Shown here: one piece after another, positions 21,151 to 32,185 of the stretch
Layout: each line of letters starts with the position of its first letter
Position numbering within the stretch: position 1 is the first letter of the stretch
Assembly (NCBI GenBank): GCA_007922195.1
Contig: ML682059.1
Location: 11,180,814 to 11,244,813 of the forward strand
Direction: 5' to 3'
DNA length: 64,000 nt
Origin: Podocnemis expansa
Lineage: Eukaryota > Chordata > Testudines > Podocnemididae
Translations under genes and position numbers: made by a program
Notes under the pieces: model-generated
The model's input: the letters and a program-made list of their open reading frames with translations, nothing else
Told to the model about the DNA's origin: nothing
Database searches by the model: none

Positions 21151-22239
21151 GCAGATATTGGCCAGGGCTGTTGGAAAGTGCAACCCCCTCCCTGTTTCCA
21201 CTGATCAATGTTTCTTCTCAGTGTTTTTCAAAAGAACCTATTAGCCCAGATGCCTTTTTCTTTGGTTACCATGAGTGCCTTCCTTGGGCAGTTTCTGTGC
21301 TACTACCTGTCAGTCAAGGCAATTGACTGCCATGATTGGATGACACCGAGGATGTGGACTGAACAACATAAAGTGAATTTTGCATGCTTTTCTAAATGAC
21401 ATCACTCATCCAACACCAGATATAAAGCCATGCCTGGTTTAATCTCAGTACCAGATAGGGGACAAACCTTAGAAAAACTGGACACATGGCCTGCCTCGTG
21501 CTGAATCAGGGTGAAAGTGGCGAGGAAGTCCAGGGGTGGGGTTAAACCCTCAGCCTCCTGGCTGAGTCTTACTCTCAGTCATAGTCCTTCCCTTATAGAG
21601 CACTCTGCCTCAGTGGTTAAAGGCTGTCTGCCTACTTGCTGCCAGTTTTTCCTCCACTCTTTCCCATGCCAGACTGCTGGAGCTGCTTTTTAAGAAGGTC
21701 CACTACTGTGAACACACTGTTCCACCACTCCTTTGACTTTTTGTTGGGGTCTGCAAACTCCATCACAATCCCCTTGTTATTTCACTAGGTCTCTGTATAA
21801 CATTTTAAACTACTTTTGTATGTATTAATAGCTAGCTTCCTTCAATCTTATTTATTTATTAATATAAACCATTGGGTAAATAGCTCTCTTGGGTTTTACT
21901 CCTTAGGAGTGAGAAACTACATCAGAAATTGATCACCAGTGGTGGTGTCATCCTTGGCAGCACTCATTCCTGGTTCTGCTTCCTCTGTGTGGTTGAAGAG
22001 ATGTTCAACAACTATTACTAATTATACTGGGAGTAGAAGATCTGCTAGAAGAAGACAGGAGAGCTCTTCAAATGAGAAAAATTAAAGCTTCCATTTCTAA
22101 AAATAATCAAGAGATTCCAATTCTTCCATCATCAATTTAAGAGCTTTTCTGAAGTGAGTTGCATGGCACCAAAAGCATTTATGCTTAAAGTATCACCTAG
22201 CTCATGCAAAGAGCAATATAATTAGGCTGTTCTAACTGA
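21151..22239. other. Intergenic, no feature recognised
   Basis: I see no exon, splice-bounded frame or named repeat between the PLE copy and the CR1 remnant. Short frames at 20997-21693 have no recognisable domain. Confidence 0.5.
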
Positions 22240-22942
22240 CAAATTACGAGATGGGCTACTGGTGGCGGTCTGTTATAAACCACAGACTCAGACAAGGGAA
22301 CCAGATGAGCTGCTCCTTAAACATCTATCTATGAAGTATGGAAAGAAAATTGTGTTAAGATGGAAGATTTCCATCTTGAAGACATATACTGGAAATCTAG
22401 TAATATTGAGAATTTCAGAAAACTATAGGTAACTTTCTAACAGGACAGCATTGTAACTATCTGGGGGTAATTCTATATTAGACCTCATTCTGACTGCAAT
22501 AAAATGGTTGGTTACATAGGTGCAAATAATCACTACCTAATTAAATGTATATGTGATCTGAATATAGTCCTGACCAGTAAAATAAATACTTGGTACTTTA
22601 AAATACTCAATTTCTCAATGTTGGGGGGGGGGGGAAACATGAGCAAAACTGAGGAGTAAGAAACTTTTAAACATAAAAATGTGAATGATAATTGGGATTT
22701 ATTTAAGAATGCTTTATTAGATGCCCCCCACCACAATTCCACATTCATATAAAGTATTCTTTGGTTTTAAAACCATCCTGGTAAGGGGAGAAGCAGAGAT
22801 AGCAATTAAAAAAATATACAACAAATGAAAATATGGGTAGATTGATAGCAATGAGTACTAATTAGCTGTTAGGACATGCAAACAATTGATAAGGGAAGCT
22901 AAAGTAGAAAAAAAACATTAATAGTAAGGTTAAGGATAATAA
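22240..22942 (+). pseudogene. Ancient CR1-type LINE, endonuclease region
   Basis: Degraded translation gives GLLVAVCYKPQTQTREPDELL, then a segment equivalent to the GDFN block, then ILDLILTAIKWLV, corresponding to the C-terminal half of the CR1 endonuclease; near 22790-22910 AEIAIKKIYNK and KQLIREAKVE match the linker. Many stops and shifts. It appears to continue at 24757, 29395 and 30592 between later insertions. Confidence 0.65.
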
Positions 22943-23130
22943 AAAGCAAGGAGTCTTGTGGCCCTTTTAAAGACTAATTTTATTTATCACATGAGCTTTC
23001 ATGGGAGAAAATCCCACTACTTCAGAAAGTCCACGTGATAAATACATTTGTTAGTCTCTAAAAGTGCCACAGGACTCTTTGCTTGTTTTGCTGAACTAAA
23101 CTAACGTGACTACCACTTTGGAACTTGGAT
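22943..23130. mobile_element. PLE tail, near-palindromic
   Basis: A minus-strand arm (AAGCAAGGAGTCTTGTGGCC, ATGAGCTTTCATGGGAGAAA, ATCCCACTACTTCAG) runs into a shortened plus-strand arm (GATAAATACATTTGTTAGTC to ACTACCACTTTGGAACTTGG). The hammerhead core is lost at the junction. Confidence 0.75.
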
Positions 23131-23361
23131 AATAATAAGAAATCCTTTAAATTAAGGTTATCAAATAATTGCTGTTAATTCAAGTAATTAACTCAAAACT
23201 AACTCAATTAGAAAATTCTCAATCAATTTTAGTTGCACTGTTAAACAATAATACAATACAAATATAAATTTATTTTAAATATTTTGGATGTTTTTCTAAA
23301 TGTTCAAGGGTACTGATTTCAATTACAACACAGAATAAAAAGTGTACAATGCTCATTTTAT

Positions 23362-24020
23362 GGCTATGTCTGCATTGGAGAGCACTTTCAAAATATATCT
23401 GAAATAATTATCTTGAAATAACTTTTTTCAAAAATGCTATTTTGGGAGAATGGTCCAGGGACTGGCTTGTTGTCCCAAAATACCACGTTTTTTTTTTTCC
23501 GAAGGTGAAAGTCTACATCAGACTTTCTTTTTCAAAAAAAAGAAAGCCAGTGGTAAAGATAGGCAGGCTTTTTAAAATAAATCCTTTGCCGTGTCCAGCA
23601 ATGGCTTTTTTCGAAAAAGCTCTCTCAAAAAAAGGCTTTTTTGTGAAATGTAACCAGGTTTAGCGTTGCCAAAAAAGCACGCCAGTATTTCAAGATACCA
23701 GCGTGCTTTTTCGAAAAAGCTAAACCGACAGCTTTTTCAAAATAAAAAGCCTTTTTCGAGAGAGCTTTTTTTGAAAAAGCTATCGCCTGCCTATCTCTTC
23801 CATTGCCTTTCTTTTTTTTTACAAAAAAAGAAAATCCTGTGTAGACTTTCACTTTCGAAAAAAGCGGCGGTATTTCGGGACAAGGAGAGGTCCCCAGACC
23901 ATTCTCCCGAAATAGCATTTTTGAAAAAAGGTTATTTCAAGATAATTATTTCGAATATATTTCAAAATAATTTTTTCGAAAAAAGTTCTTTTGAAAATGC
24001 TCTCCAACGTAGATGCAGCC
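23362..24020. mobile_element. Foldback Harbinger-like element, about 300-bp arms
   Basis: Termini GGCTATGTCTGCATTGGAGA and TCTCCAACGTAGATGCAGCC are inverted repeats, flanked by the 3-bp duplication TAT. Nearly the whole element is one imperfect inverted repeat: GGAGAATGGTCC near 23446 faces GACCATTCTCCC near 23897, and the centre is GCACGCCAGTATTTCAAG then TACCAGCGTGC (about 23678-23708). Frames here arise from poly-K/F coding in this palindrome. The 3-bp duplication and ends fit a PIF/Harbinger-type MITE; the superfamily is inference. Confidence 0.8.
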
Positions 24021-24239
24021 TATGTTATTATTTTTATTACAAACATTGCCATGTAAAACAGATACTATTTCCCAATTCACTTCACATATATATATAAGTA
24101 CAGTACTGCAGTCTCTTTATCATGAAAAAGCAACTTACAAATGTAATTTTTGGGGGGGTTTCTTATATAACTGTACTTAAAAACAAAAAATGTAAATCTT
24201 TAGAGCCTACAAGTCCATTCAGTTCTATTTCTTGTTCAT

Positions 24240-24467
24240 TCAATTGCTAAGACAAACATGTCTGTTTACATTTACTGGAGATAATGCTACCTGGGTGTTA
24301 CTTACAATGTCACCTGAAACTGAGAATAGGCGTTTGCATGGCACTGTTGTAGCTGGCATTGCAAGGTATTTAGATGCCAAATACGCTAAGTATTTGTATG
24401 TGCCATCATGCTTTTGCCACCATTCCAGGAGGCATGTTTGCATACTGAATTGCGGTTTCATGATCAA
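24240..24467 (-). pseudogene. hAT transposase C-terminal dimerisation domain (remnant)
   Basis: The minus-strand frame contains YLASKYLAMPATTVPCKRLF followed by SVSGDIVSNTQVALSPVNVN and HVCLSN. This is the hATC dimerisation block of ZBED-type hAT transposases (consensus idea: LAR-KYL-IPATSVPSERVFS). The glutamate usually seen before R is lysine here. Only this end survives; the catalytic part is deleted, so it is dead. Confidence 0.85.
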
Positions 24468-24756
24468 GAGATTGCACTACAGTACTTGTATGAGGTGAAC
24501 TGACAAATACTATTGTTTATATTTTTCAGTGCAAATATTTGTAATAAATAATAATATAACTGAGCATTCTACACTTCGTATTCTGTGTTGTAATTGAAAT
24601 AAATATATTTGAAAATATAGAAAACATCCAAAATATTTAAATAGATATTCTATTATTATTTAATAGTGCAATTAAAACTGCAATTAATAGTGTTTTTTTT
24701 TAAATCTTCTGATAATCATTGTTCATTTTTTAATCATTTGACAGCCCTCTTTTAAA

Positions 24757-25145
24757 CATATCAAGACCAAATTAAATCCTAATAATGGCACCGGTCTGTT
24801 TCTAGATAAGGACAATAGACTTGTCAATCATGTTGTGGAAAAGGCAGAAGTATTCAATAAATATTTGTTCTGTATTTGGAAAGAAGTAGAATATGTTTAT
24901 ATCTTACAGTGATAATGAAATACCTTTTTATTTCAACAGTAAGTGGGATGGATTTTAAACTGTTAAAGTTTAACATTTTCAAGTTAGTAGGACCAGATAA
25001 CTTACACCAGAGAGAATTAAATAATTTGCCAAGGAATTCTCTGAACTATTCATGTTGATTTTTAACCCTTCTTGGAACTCTGGAGAAGTTCCAAAGGACT
25101 AGAGTAAAGCTTAATTTTTGCTAGTATTTCAAAAGGGTAATTAGG
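24757..25145 (+). pseudogene. Ancient CR1-type LINE, segment before the RT core
   Basis: Translation shows AEVFNKYLF, then LVGPDNLHQREL (equivalent to GPDGIHPRVL) and FNPSWNSGEVPKD (equivalent to the [10 protein letters not shown] block). Order and strand fit continuation of the copy at 22240. Confidence 0.65.
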
Positions 25146-25888
25146 ATGTGACCCTTCAGCCAGGGAGAAATGGCAGGGCAAGGGCCGGATTCTATATCTA
25201 GGGACTTCCAAATAATGTTACAACACCAACCAGTTCGAGTCCCCACCTAGTCTCCTGGGAAGTCATGCACTACTCTCTGAGCACCCTTGAGGGGTAATGC
25301 TTCCCTACTCACAAACATGAGTCTGAGTGTAGTACATAGAAGTTTTAATGGTAGCATGAAAGAATGTATAGAATCAATATCAAGAATCAATGCAGGACAA
25401 GATTCCCACAGAACCCAATATAGCACTCGCTCCACCCCAATGTACTTAGTGAGTGTCCCTCACGCCTGCTGTCCACGAGCACTGTCTGCTGGTCACTCAC
25501 TCTCTCCCGCCCTTGGCTGGCCTCTCACACCATCCTCTGTCCACTGGCACCACCCACTGTACGTCAGGTCCACCTGCTGGTCACTCTTCAGTGATTTCAG
25601 CTCTTAGAGAGGATCTCAGCCCTCAGTGATTTAAGCTTCTGACTTCAAGACACCACAAATAGCTCCTCTGATCAAAATAAAGGAGACACCATAAGACACC
25701 ATCAAGTCTATCTTTTAACAGTGGGGCAGGGGTGAGGCTGTGCCTCGGGCATTGCTCTTTAGCAGAGCTAATGCCACCCCCACCCCCTTTTCTCTCTCTT
25801 CACATACTGAAACACAGAGTTGCTCACTCTTTCAAGTTCTGTGTTGCTGATGATGACTTTTCCACCAAATTGGCTAAACAGTTTATAC
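25146..25888. other. Unassigned sequence within the CR1 remnant
   Basis: This interrupts the CR1 colinearity and is probably another insertion. The CT-rich part (25430-25640) resembles LTR-like or low-complexity sequence, but I cannot find paired ends or a target duplication. Confidence 0.35.
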
Positions 25889-26582
25889 CACGGGTGGCCA
25901 AACTTATGGAACTCAAGAGCCGCACAAGTTGATTATTAAACCTTCGGGAGCCGCACTGAGGCATATAACCACATACTTTTACCTACTCCAAAATTACAAA
26001 CCTTAAAATTCATTGCCCACTTTAATTTTACCTTAAAACAGGGCAAATATTGATCCTACTAATGTCAGATTCTAATAATTACTTAAGGTCACCATGAAAA
26101 CTAGGCCTGTACAGTAAAAACTTAGCTGTTGCTGGATGTAGAATACTGCAGGCTAGTGGCAAGTTTTTTAAAATCTGGGCAGTAACTTGTCAATGCAGTT
26201 CATAAAAGCTCTCTCAAATGCTGATCTCTAAGTACTGTACAATATTTTGATTTAACAAATTTCATTGTGGAATACAATGTTTCACAGCAGCAAGTTGTGC
26301 CAAAATTGGAAAGTAATCTACATTCAGTTTTAAACTTTTCTCCTTTGTATGTTCATTTCTTAGTATTCCATGTCGTGTTTAGGACTTGTAAAACATGATT
26401 TTATTTTAACAATTTGTAAACTGCATTAGGGACTATGAGAAAATCTAAACATGCCGCAGCTTCCCTGCAGTCCCTGACCATGCCACGGTTCCCCTGCCAT
26501 CTCTTACAATGCCTCTGCTTTTCTGCTGTCCCCAACCATTGCTCACTTCTTCCCCTGTCTCCCGCCATCCCACCCTTCCCTG

Positions 26583-27038
26583 CAATGTTCCCTCTAAGCC
26601 AGGGCTACCAGATACCAAAACCTGGAAAGGCGGACAGAAAAGTATGAACAGGAGGACATTGGAGGACACATGGAGAAAATGTAGTATTAATGTAATAGTC
26701 TTCTGTTTTTAGGGGGCCCTGGAATGCTTTCCCCTAAAAATAAGGTACTTCATGGCATTCCAGCATTCTTTAACCCCTATAAGTAAAAAGCCAGAACAGA
26801 TCATGTATTTTAAAATGCCTGCCAGACAGAGGAGATGAAGGTAAAAAGGAGGACAAGTCCTCCTTTTGCCTGACATCTGCTAATCCTACTCTAAGATGAT
26901 GATGCAGTTTAGCAACTTTTGGATGCAGCTTAGCAAGTTCCCTCCCGGTTCCCCAACCTGGTGCCAGGATCTTGCTCATTGGCTCCCAAGTGCATCCGTA
27001 ACTTGCTGAGCTGCATCATCAGCTTAGAAGGAACATTG
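26583..27038. mobile_element. CAATGTTCCCTCTAAG-type element, interrupted
   Basis: The left end CAATGTTCCCTCTAAG and right end CTTAGAAGGAACATTG are inverted repeats. A second element (26599-26887) is inserted just inside the left end. GATGCAGCTTAGCAAG words occur in both orientations in the right part. No clean target duplication. Confidence 0.6.
26599..26887. mobile_element. MITE (AGGGCTACCAGAT ends)
   Basis: Flanks CCTCTAAG (26591-26598) and ACTCTAAG (26888-26895) form an 8-bp duplication with one mismatch. The ends CCAGGGCTACCAGATAC and CATCTGCTAATCCT are imperfect inverted repeats. It shares CCTGCCAGACAGAGGA and TCCTCCTTTTGCCTGA-type words with 17349-17480. Confidence 0.6.
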
Positions 27039-27227
27039 CTCCTGTCTCCCATGACAGCTCAACTGTCCTGGGAAACACTTTCCTACCCCACACTTGTCTT
27101 TCAAAACAGGCTTGGTTTTGTGGAATTGGATTCTGCATAAAATAATTCTGAAGGGGAAAGATGCTACAGAAAACAGCTTATCCCTAGTCCCAATGCCTCA
27201 GGGTCTCTGAAAAGTGTCAACTGTTCA

Positions 27228-27390
27228 GAGCTCCAAAGTGGTAGCTGTGTTAGTCTAGTTCAGCAAAACGAACAAGGAGTCCTGCGGCACTTTTAAAGAC
27301 TAACATGTTTGTTTATCACATGAGCTTTCATAGGAGAAATGTGATAAATAAATGTGTTAGTCTCTGAAAGTTCCACAGAACTTCTCGTTT
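27228..27390. mobile_element. PLE tail, palindromic and internally deleted
   Basis: It starts AGCTCCAAAGTGGTAGCTGT and TTAGTCTAGTTCAGCAAAAC, continues with AAGGAGTCCTGCGGCAC and ATGAGCTTTCATAGGAGAAA, then switches to the opposite arm (TGATAAATAAATGTGTTAGT, TTCCACAGAACTTC). The ribozyme core is deleted. Confidence 0.75.
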
Positions 27391-28204
27391 AACTGTGCAG
27401 AGCTCAATCTAAAGGTTTCTGTAGAGTTGGCAAAAAAGAGTAGGATTCCTCATTGGCTTATTCCTTCTCACTCTGATACAATGGAAGACTTTTTAACCTG
27501 TTTTCCTGACTACCATACTTGTAAAGGGAGTGCATGAGGTGCCCCTAGGTTTGTAAAGTGCTGTGGACAGGACTGAGACTGCCATGGCATGTGGTAAAAG
27601 GTAAATACAAAACTAACAAACAAACAAACCCATCCAAACCAACTAGACGAAAAGAAAATAAAAAAAAATACAAAGTACACCAAAATAGATAAAGCAAAGC
27701 AAAATAAAATCCACACTGAAATCTATGAAACAGAAAATAACAATAATTTGTTAGTCTTTAAGTTCTTTAAAGTTTGTCTCCTCCCTGATCCCCTCAGTCA
27801 CTTCCCTCATTGCCTCCATTCCCTGAAGTTCCTTTCTGTGCTAAGACTACCCGACCCCGCCATTGCTTCCCTGAGCTGCCCAGCTGCTCCTTCCCCCACC
27901 CTTCTCTGAGTGGGGCTGCTGCTCCCCAGTCCTCACCCCTCCTCTGATCTGCTGGCTGTGGAGCTACTTGACAGGCAAGAGATTTTAACTCCCCCAGCCT
28001 GAAGCAGCTCCCTGTAGTGATGTGCAGGCAGGTCAGTGAGGGCTGCTGCAGGTGCGCAGTTGACAGGGACACTGCTTCCCTGTCGTGCTCTTCCGCGCCG
28101 CAAGCCGCATTTTGTCTTTGAAGAGCCGTGTGCAGCTCATGAGCTGCAGTTTGGCCACGCCTGGTTTATATAATCAAAGGATAGCATATTATGCAAAAGA
28201 CAAT

Positions 28205-29203
28205 GGGTATGTCTACACTGATAAGTTTTTTCACGATAAAGAGGCTTATCTCGAAAAAACTTTTCCGTGTCCAGGCAGGCATTTGCGTTTTCAAAATAAA
28301 GCAGGTGTGTATTTTGAAAAAACGAAGCGCTTTTTTGAAATCATTAAACCTGCTTTTATTTTGAAAGAGCAAATCTTTTGAAATTGTTGTTTTGAAAAAA
28401 GTCATTCCAAGACATGGAATTGGCTTTTTTGAAATAATTACCAGCCCATGCTTTGTTTTGGTGACAGAGTCCGCTTGTGGGGCAGCCAGGGAACCCCAGT
28501 GGGGGCTGCGCTCCAGGCAGGGGGCAGCCAGGAAACCCAGCGGGCTGCGCTTCCAGTGAGGGACAGCCAGGAACCCAGGCGGGACTGCGCTCCCCGCCAG
28601 GGAACCCCAGGTGGGTCCATGCTCCCCACTGTGCAGCCAGGGAACCAGGGGCATGCCACTCCACCCCACCTGCTGATCTGCCCCCAAGCCTCCCTGTTCA
28701 GAAGGGGGGGGGGTCTAGCAAGGGGCTAGAAATTCACCAGGCTGGGAGCTGCTTGCTGGGCACCGCAAGCAGCTCCAAGCCCAATGGGGCTCCTAGCCCC
28801 CTGCTGGATGCCCCTCCTTCTGAACAGGGAAGCTGGGGGGCAGATCAGCAGGTGGGGAGAGAAGTGGTAGCCCCAGTTCCCTGGCTGCGCAGTGGGGAGT
28901 GCGGACCCGACCGGGGTTCCCTGGCAAGCAGCGCAGCCCCACCAGGGTTCCCTGGTTGCTCCAGTGGGGAGTTTCCTGACTGCCCTGAAGGGGGCTTCTC
29001 TCCCCAGGCAGGGAAACCTGCCTGGGGGGAGGTCTATTTCGAGTTAGAGAGTCTAAAGTAGACTCTCTAATTCAAAATACTACTTCCTTCTTTATTTCAA
29101 AAAAGGAGTCTCATGAAGATTTACTTTTTTGAAATTATTATTTCGAGGCAAAGTTATTTAAAAATAGCTATTTTGAAATAACTTTGCAAGTGTAGACATA
29201 GCC
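28205..29203. mobile_element. Harbinger-like foldback element with internal tandem repeats, 1 kb
   Basis: Ends GGGTATGTCTACACT and AAGTGTAGACATAGCC are inverted, flanked by the 3-bp duplication AAT (28202-28204 and 29204-29206). The outer arms are AT-rich with TTTTTTGAAAT words; the core (28460-29030) is GC-rich and made of units around GCAGCCAGGGAACCCCAG / GGGCTGCGCTCC, repeated directly on the left and inverted on the right (for example TCCCTGTTCAGAAGGGG near 28691 against CCCCTCCTTCTGAACAGGGA near 28811). Four overlapping long frames are by-products of this structure. Confidence 0.8.
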
Positions 29204-29394
29204 AATATTTCATTTCCCTCCTCAGTTAAAATATAGGTATTGACAGATCTGTGATCAAATCAACCAATATACAATTTACTCTCATGCCCTGCACCTACAT
29301 CATGAGATTATGCTAATATCTAATTGTGCTCATGCAAATGCAAAGCCCATGCAGATTAGTTGCTCCCCTTTTGGCTGTTGAGTACGAACAATGC

Positions 29395-29530
29395 CCAGCC
29401 TCTAGACCTGCCTTACAAGGAAAACACAGATAATCACAGACCAGTCAGCCTGACAGCGCTCCTGCGCAAAATCATAGTAAGGCTAATAAAGGATACAGTC
29501 AGTAAAGAATTAAAAGGTATGTTGCAGGTT
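29395..29530 (+). pseudogene. Ancient CR1-type LINE, RT start block
   Basis: Translation YKENTDNHRPVSLTALLRKI followed by KDTVSKELK matches the CR1 block [18 protein letters not shown]. It is the expected next piece after 24757-25145. Confidence 0.7.
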
Positions 29531-30591
29531 GTGCTTAAATTTCATGAGCACCTCCTGTCTGCTGGTTGTGGCATTGCAATTCTTTTTACTCCTAACTTCC
29601 CTTGTAGGATGTTGACTTCATCAGGTGGGTCTTCAGTGGCTCGTTCTCCCATTTATGTCACACAGTTCACAATGGGTGAATAAACCCCTTCCAGGATAGC
29701 AAAGTTCAACAAATGGGTGGCCTTTGCAGGACTTTTAGCCCTGTCTTTCGGCTTGTTTAAACTCTATCCCTTTGCTTCAGCTTTTAAATGAGCCTTATCA
29801 CATTCTCAGGGCTTAGGCCACTTCCAAAGTGGATAGTGGCAGAAACTTGGTCTCCTACTTCTCTGAGTCCCAAGCCAGTGACACAAGCAACAGTCACACA
29901 CTGGTTCTTTTAACCAGGAATTAGCTGATACAGTTTTCCCTGCACTTCTTTCAACACAGCTTCATCACCTTCACCTGTTACTTTCAAGGGTCTGCAACCT
30001 GCAGCTCTGGAGCCATGTACAGCTCTTTGGCTGTCCCCCCTGCAGCTCCAGGCTCTGGGCCCCCTCTCCCTCTTCCACTGGAGAACACTGTAGGCAGTCT
30101 GTGCCATGCTCCAGGCTCCCCCATACCCCCACCACCAGGGAACCCTACAGGAGGCCCACTCCTGGTTCTGGGGTTACAGACCTTGACTTCTTTCCTTTTG
30201 ATCCCTGCTTGAGCAGGATCTTTCCTAAGCCTCCTTGTCCAGAGAGTTTCTCAGTCTTTCAGCCCTTTCTCAGCTTTCTGTTTCCAGCCAGGAATTGACC
30301 TACTCAGGCCCTGCAGCTCCTTTTATCTGAGCCTATTGTGCTGTGATTAGCTGCTTCTTTGCAGCCCTTCTATGGCAGCCTGGAGGACCCATTTTCACTG
30401 TCCTTGCTCGGGGTAGTGTGTGGCAGGACCATGAGGCTTCCAGTAGCAAGCCTCAAAGGGCTGACTATACCTCATCATAAGATAGTAGCAAAATAATACC
30501 AAATCAAGTTTTGATGGAAAATGGGGTGGGTTTTAAAAAAAGATTATAAGTTCACTTGATAAAAGTAACTGTTTTGACATAATATTACTAA
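29531..30591. other. Unassigned insertion, possibly LTR-like
   Basis: About 1 kb, CT-rich on the plus strand, separates two CR1 pieces. It can be read as TG...CA from 29546 to 30476, but I find no matching target duplication or retroviral gene, so an LTR call would be speculative. No host exon is visible. Confidence 0.3.
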
Positions 30592-31116
30592 GACACAGGA
30601 AGTAACTGTCCCCTTCCACTTGGCTCTGGTGAGGCCTCAGCTGGAGTACTGTGTCCAGTGTCTAGTTTATGGTGCCAGACTTTATGAAAGATATGGACAA
30701 ATTGGAGAGGGCCTGGAGAAGAGCTATAGTGATAACATGTTTAAAAAACCTGACCTATGAGGAAGGGGTGGGCATATTTAGTTTAGAGACAAGAAGACTG
30801 AGGAAGACCTGACAACAGTGTTTAAATTCGTTAAGGCTGATTTTCAACTGTTCTCCATGTCTGCCTAAAATAGGACAAGTTGTAATAGGCATAATCTGCT
30901 GCAGGGGAGATTTAGGTTAAATACTAAGAAAATCTTTGAAACTCTAAGGGTAGTTAAATTCTTTGTGGAATCTCTATCACTGGAAGTTTTTTAGAATAGG
31001 TTGGACAAACACCTGTCAGAGTACTTTAGGTTTACTTGGTTCTGCCATAGCATAGGGGGGTGGACTTTAGGACTTCTCAAGATCCTTTCCAGCCCTATAT
31101 TTCTAGAATTCTATGG
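30592..31116 (+). pseudogene. Ancient CR1-type LINE, 3' end
   Basis: The segment reads LALVRPQLEYCVQ (frame-shifted), then WRRAIVITCLKNLTYEEG-like sequence, and ends with CTTTCCAGCCCTATATTTCT and ATTCTATGG, the decayed CR1 terminus. It completes the series 22240, 24757, 29395. Confidence 0.75.
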
Positions 31117-31404
31117 CTTAAAGAAAGATAATGGTAGATTACCAAAGAGACAGGACCTCTCACAGTAATGGTATGTAAATGAAAGGGTGAATATGCTCCT
31201 TGGATGCATAAACAAGGGAATATCAAGTACCAGTGGAGAGGTGGGATTACTTCTGCATGAAGCATTAGTGAGACTTGTTGGAATATTGGGTCCTGTTCTG
31301 TTGTCCACATTTCAAAATTGATGTTGATAGATTGGAAGGAGTTCAGAAAAAGGCTACAAGCATGACTTAAAGTCTCAGAAACAGACTTTATAGTGAGATA
31401 CTTC

Positions 31405-31821
31405 GTGTATGTCTACATGGGAGCCATAGCTCAACTTAAGGAAGGTTAAGTCAACCTACAGACTCTTGCAGCCACAGTCTACAGACTCTGGGCTTTTATT
31501 AAGTCAGCTTAAGTGCTTCCTTAAATCAGCTTAATGACACCACCTGTTAACGTTAACTTAATGCTTAAGTTGACCTTATTAAGTCAACTTAAGCCAATGT
31601 AGACAGGGAAAGCCCTTAAGTTAACCTAACTGGCCTCCAGGCCCCCTCCCAAAGTTCCTGGCCACCAGGAAGGGTTGACCTAGCACCCACCAGTGTGGAC
31701 GCAGGCAGTTGACAGGAGTTTTCAATGTGAACTCTCTAAGTTGACTTAAGGTCAGCTTTAGGTTGATTTAAAGTTGACCTTGCTAGGTTGACTTAACCGA
31801 GCCTCGGGTGTAGACATACCC
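31405..31821. mobile_element. Harbinger-like MITE
   Basis: Ends GTGTATGTCTACATGGGAGC and GGGTGTAGACATACCC are inverted repeats. Flanks are TTC/TTA (3 bp, one mismatch). The interior is built of TTAAGTTGACTTAA-like palindromes. Removing it restores the interrupted LINE frame. Confidence 0.8.
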
Positions 31822-32185
31822 TTAGTGCAGTTATTTTGTTTATTCAGCAGAGATGACTTGGTCATGGTGTACAAGTATTTACACAGGGAAGAGATTTCTG
31901 ATAGTAGACGACTCTTTAATCTAGCAGAAAAAGGAATAATAAGATACAGTGTTTGGAAACTGAAACTAGACAAATACATGCTAGAAAAAAAGGCAAAAAT
32001 TTTTTAATGAAGAGGATAACCATGGGAACAATTTTCCTGAGGATGTGGTAGATTCCTTATCATTTGAAGTCATTAAGTCAAGATTGGAAGTGTTTCTAAA
32101 AAGACATTCCATAGCTGAAATAGATGTTACGAACCTGACAGGGAAAGTGTCTGCGGTCCGTGTTATCCAGGAGGTTAAACTGGAT

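Larger units (their letters stand above)
23152..24748 (-). mobile_element. hAT transposon (ZBED-like), long inverted arms, internally deleted
   Basis: Imperfect ends TTAAGGTTATCAAATAATTG and TTAATCATTTGACAGCCCT are flanked by CCTTTAAA (23144-23151) and CTTTTAAA (24749-24756), an 8-bp duplication with one mismatch. The left and right arms are inverted copies of each other (for example TTGATTTCAATTACAACACAG-type sequence near 23316 and its complement near 24590). Between them is the end of a transposase frame on the minus strand. A 659-bp foldback element is inserted in the left arm. Confidence 0.8.
25889..28163. mobile_element. hAT element (CACGGGTGGCCAAAC ends), 2.3 kb with nested insertions
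   Basis: Ends CACGGGTGGCCAAAC and GTTTGGCCACGCCTG are inverted repeats, flanked by GTTTATAC (25881-25888) and GTTTATAT (28164-28171), an 8-bp duplication with one mismatch. Subterminal GAGCCGCA words and the interior GGACTTGTAAAACATGATTT stretch are shared, in inverse, with the element at 47326-48633. It carries the insertions at 26583-27038 and 27228-27390. No transposase is recognisable. Confidence 0.8.

Noticed and set aside
28166..29061. Overlapping 173- and 194-codon frames
   Set aside because: Inside the foldback element 28205-29203; open on both strands owing to tandem and inverted repeats.
29546..30476. Solo LTR (TG...CA)
   Set aside because: No matching target duplication, no clear polyadenylation/TATA pair, and no second copy in the window.
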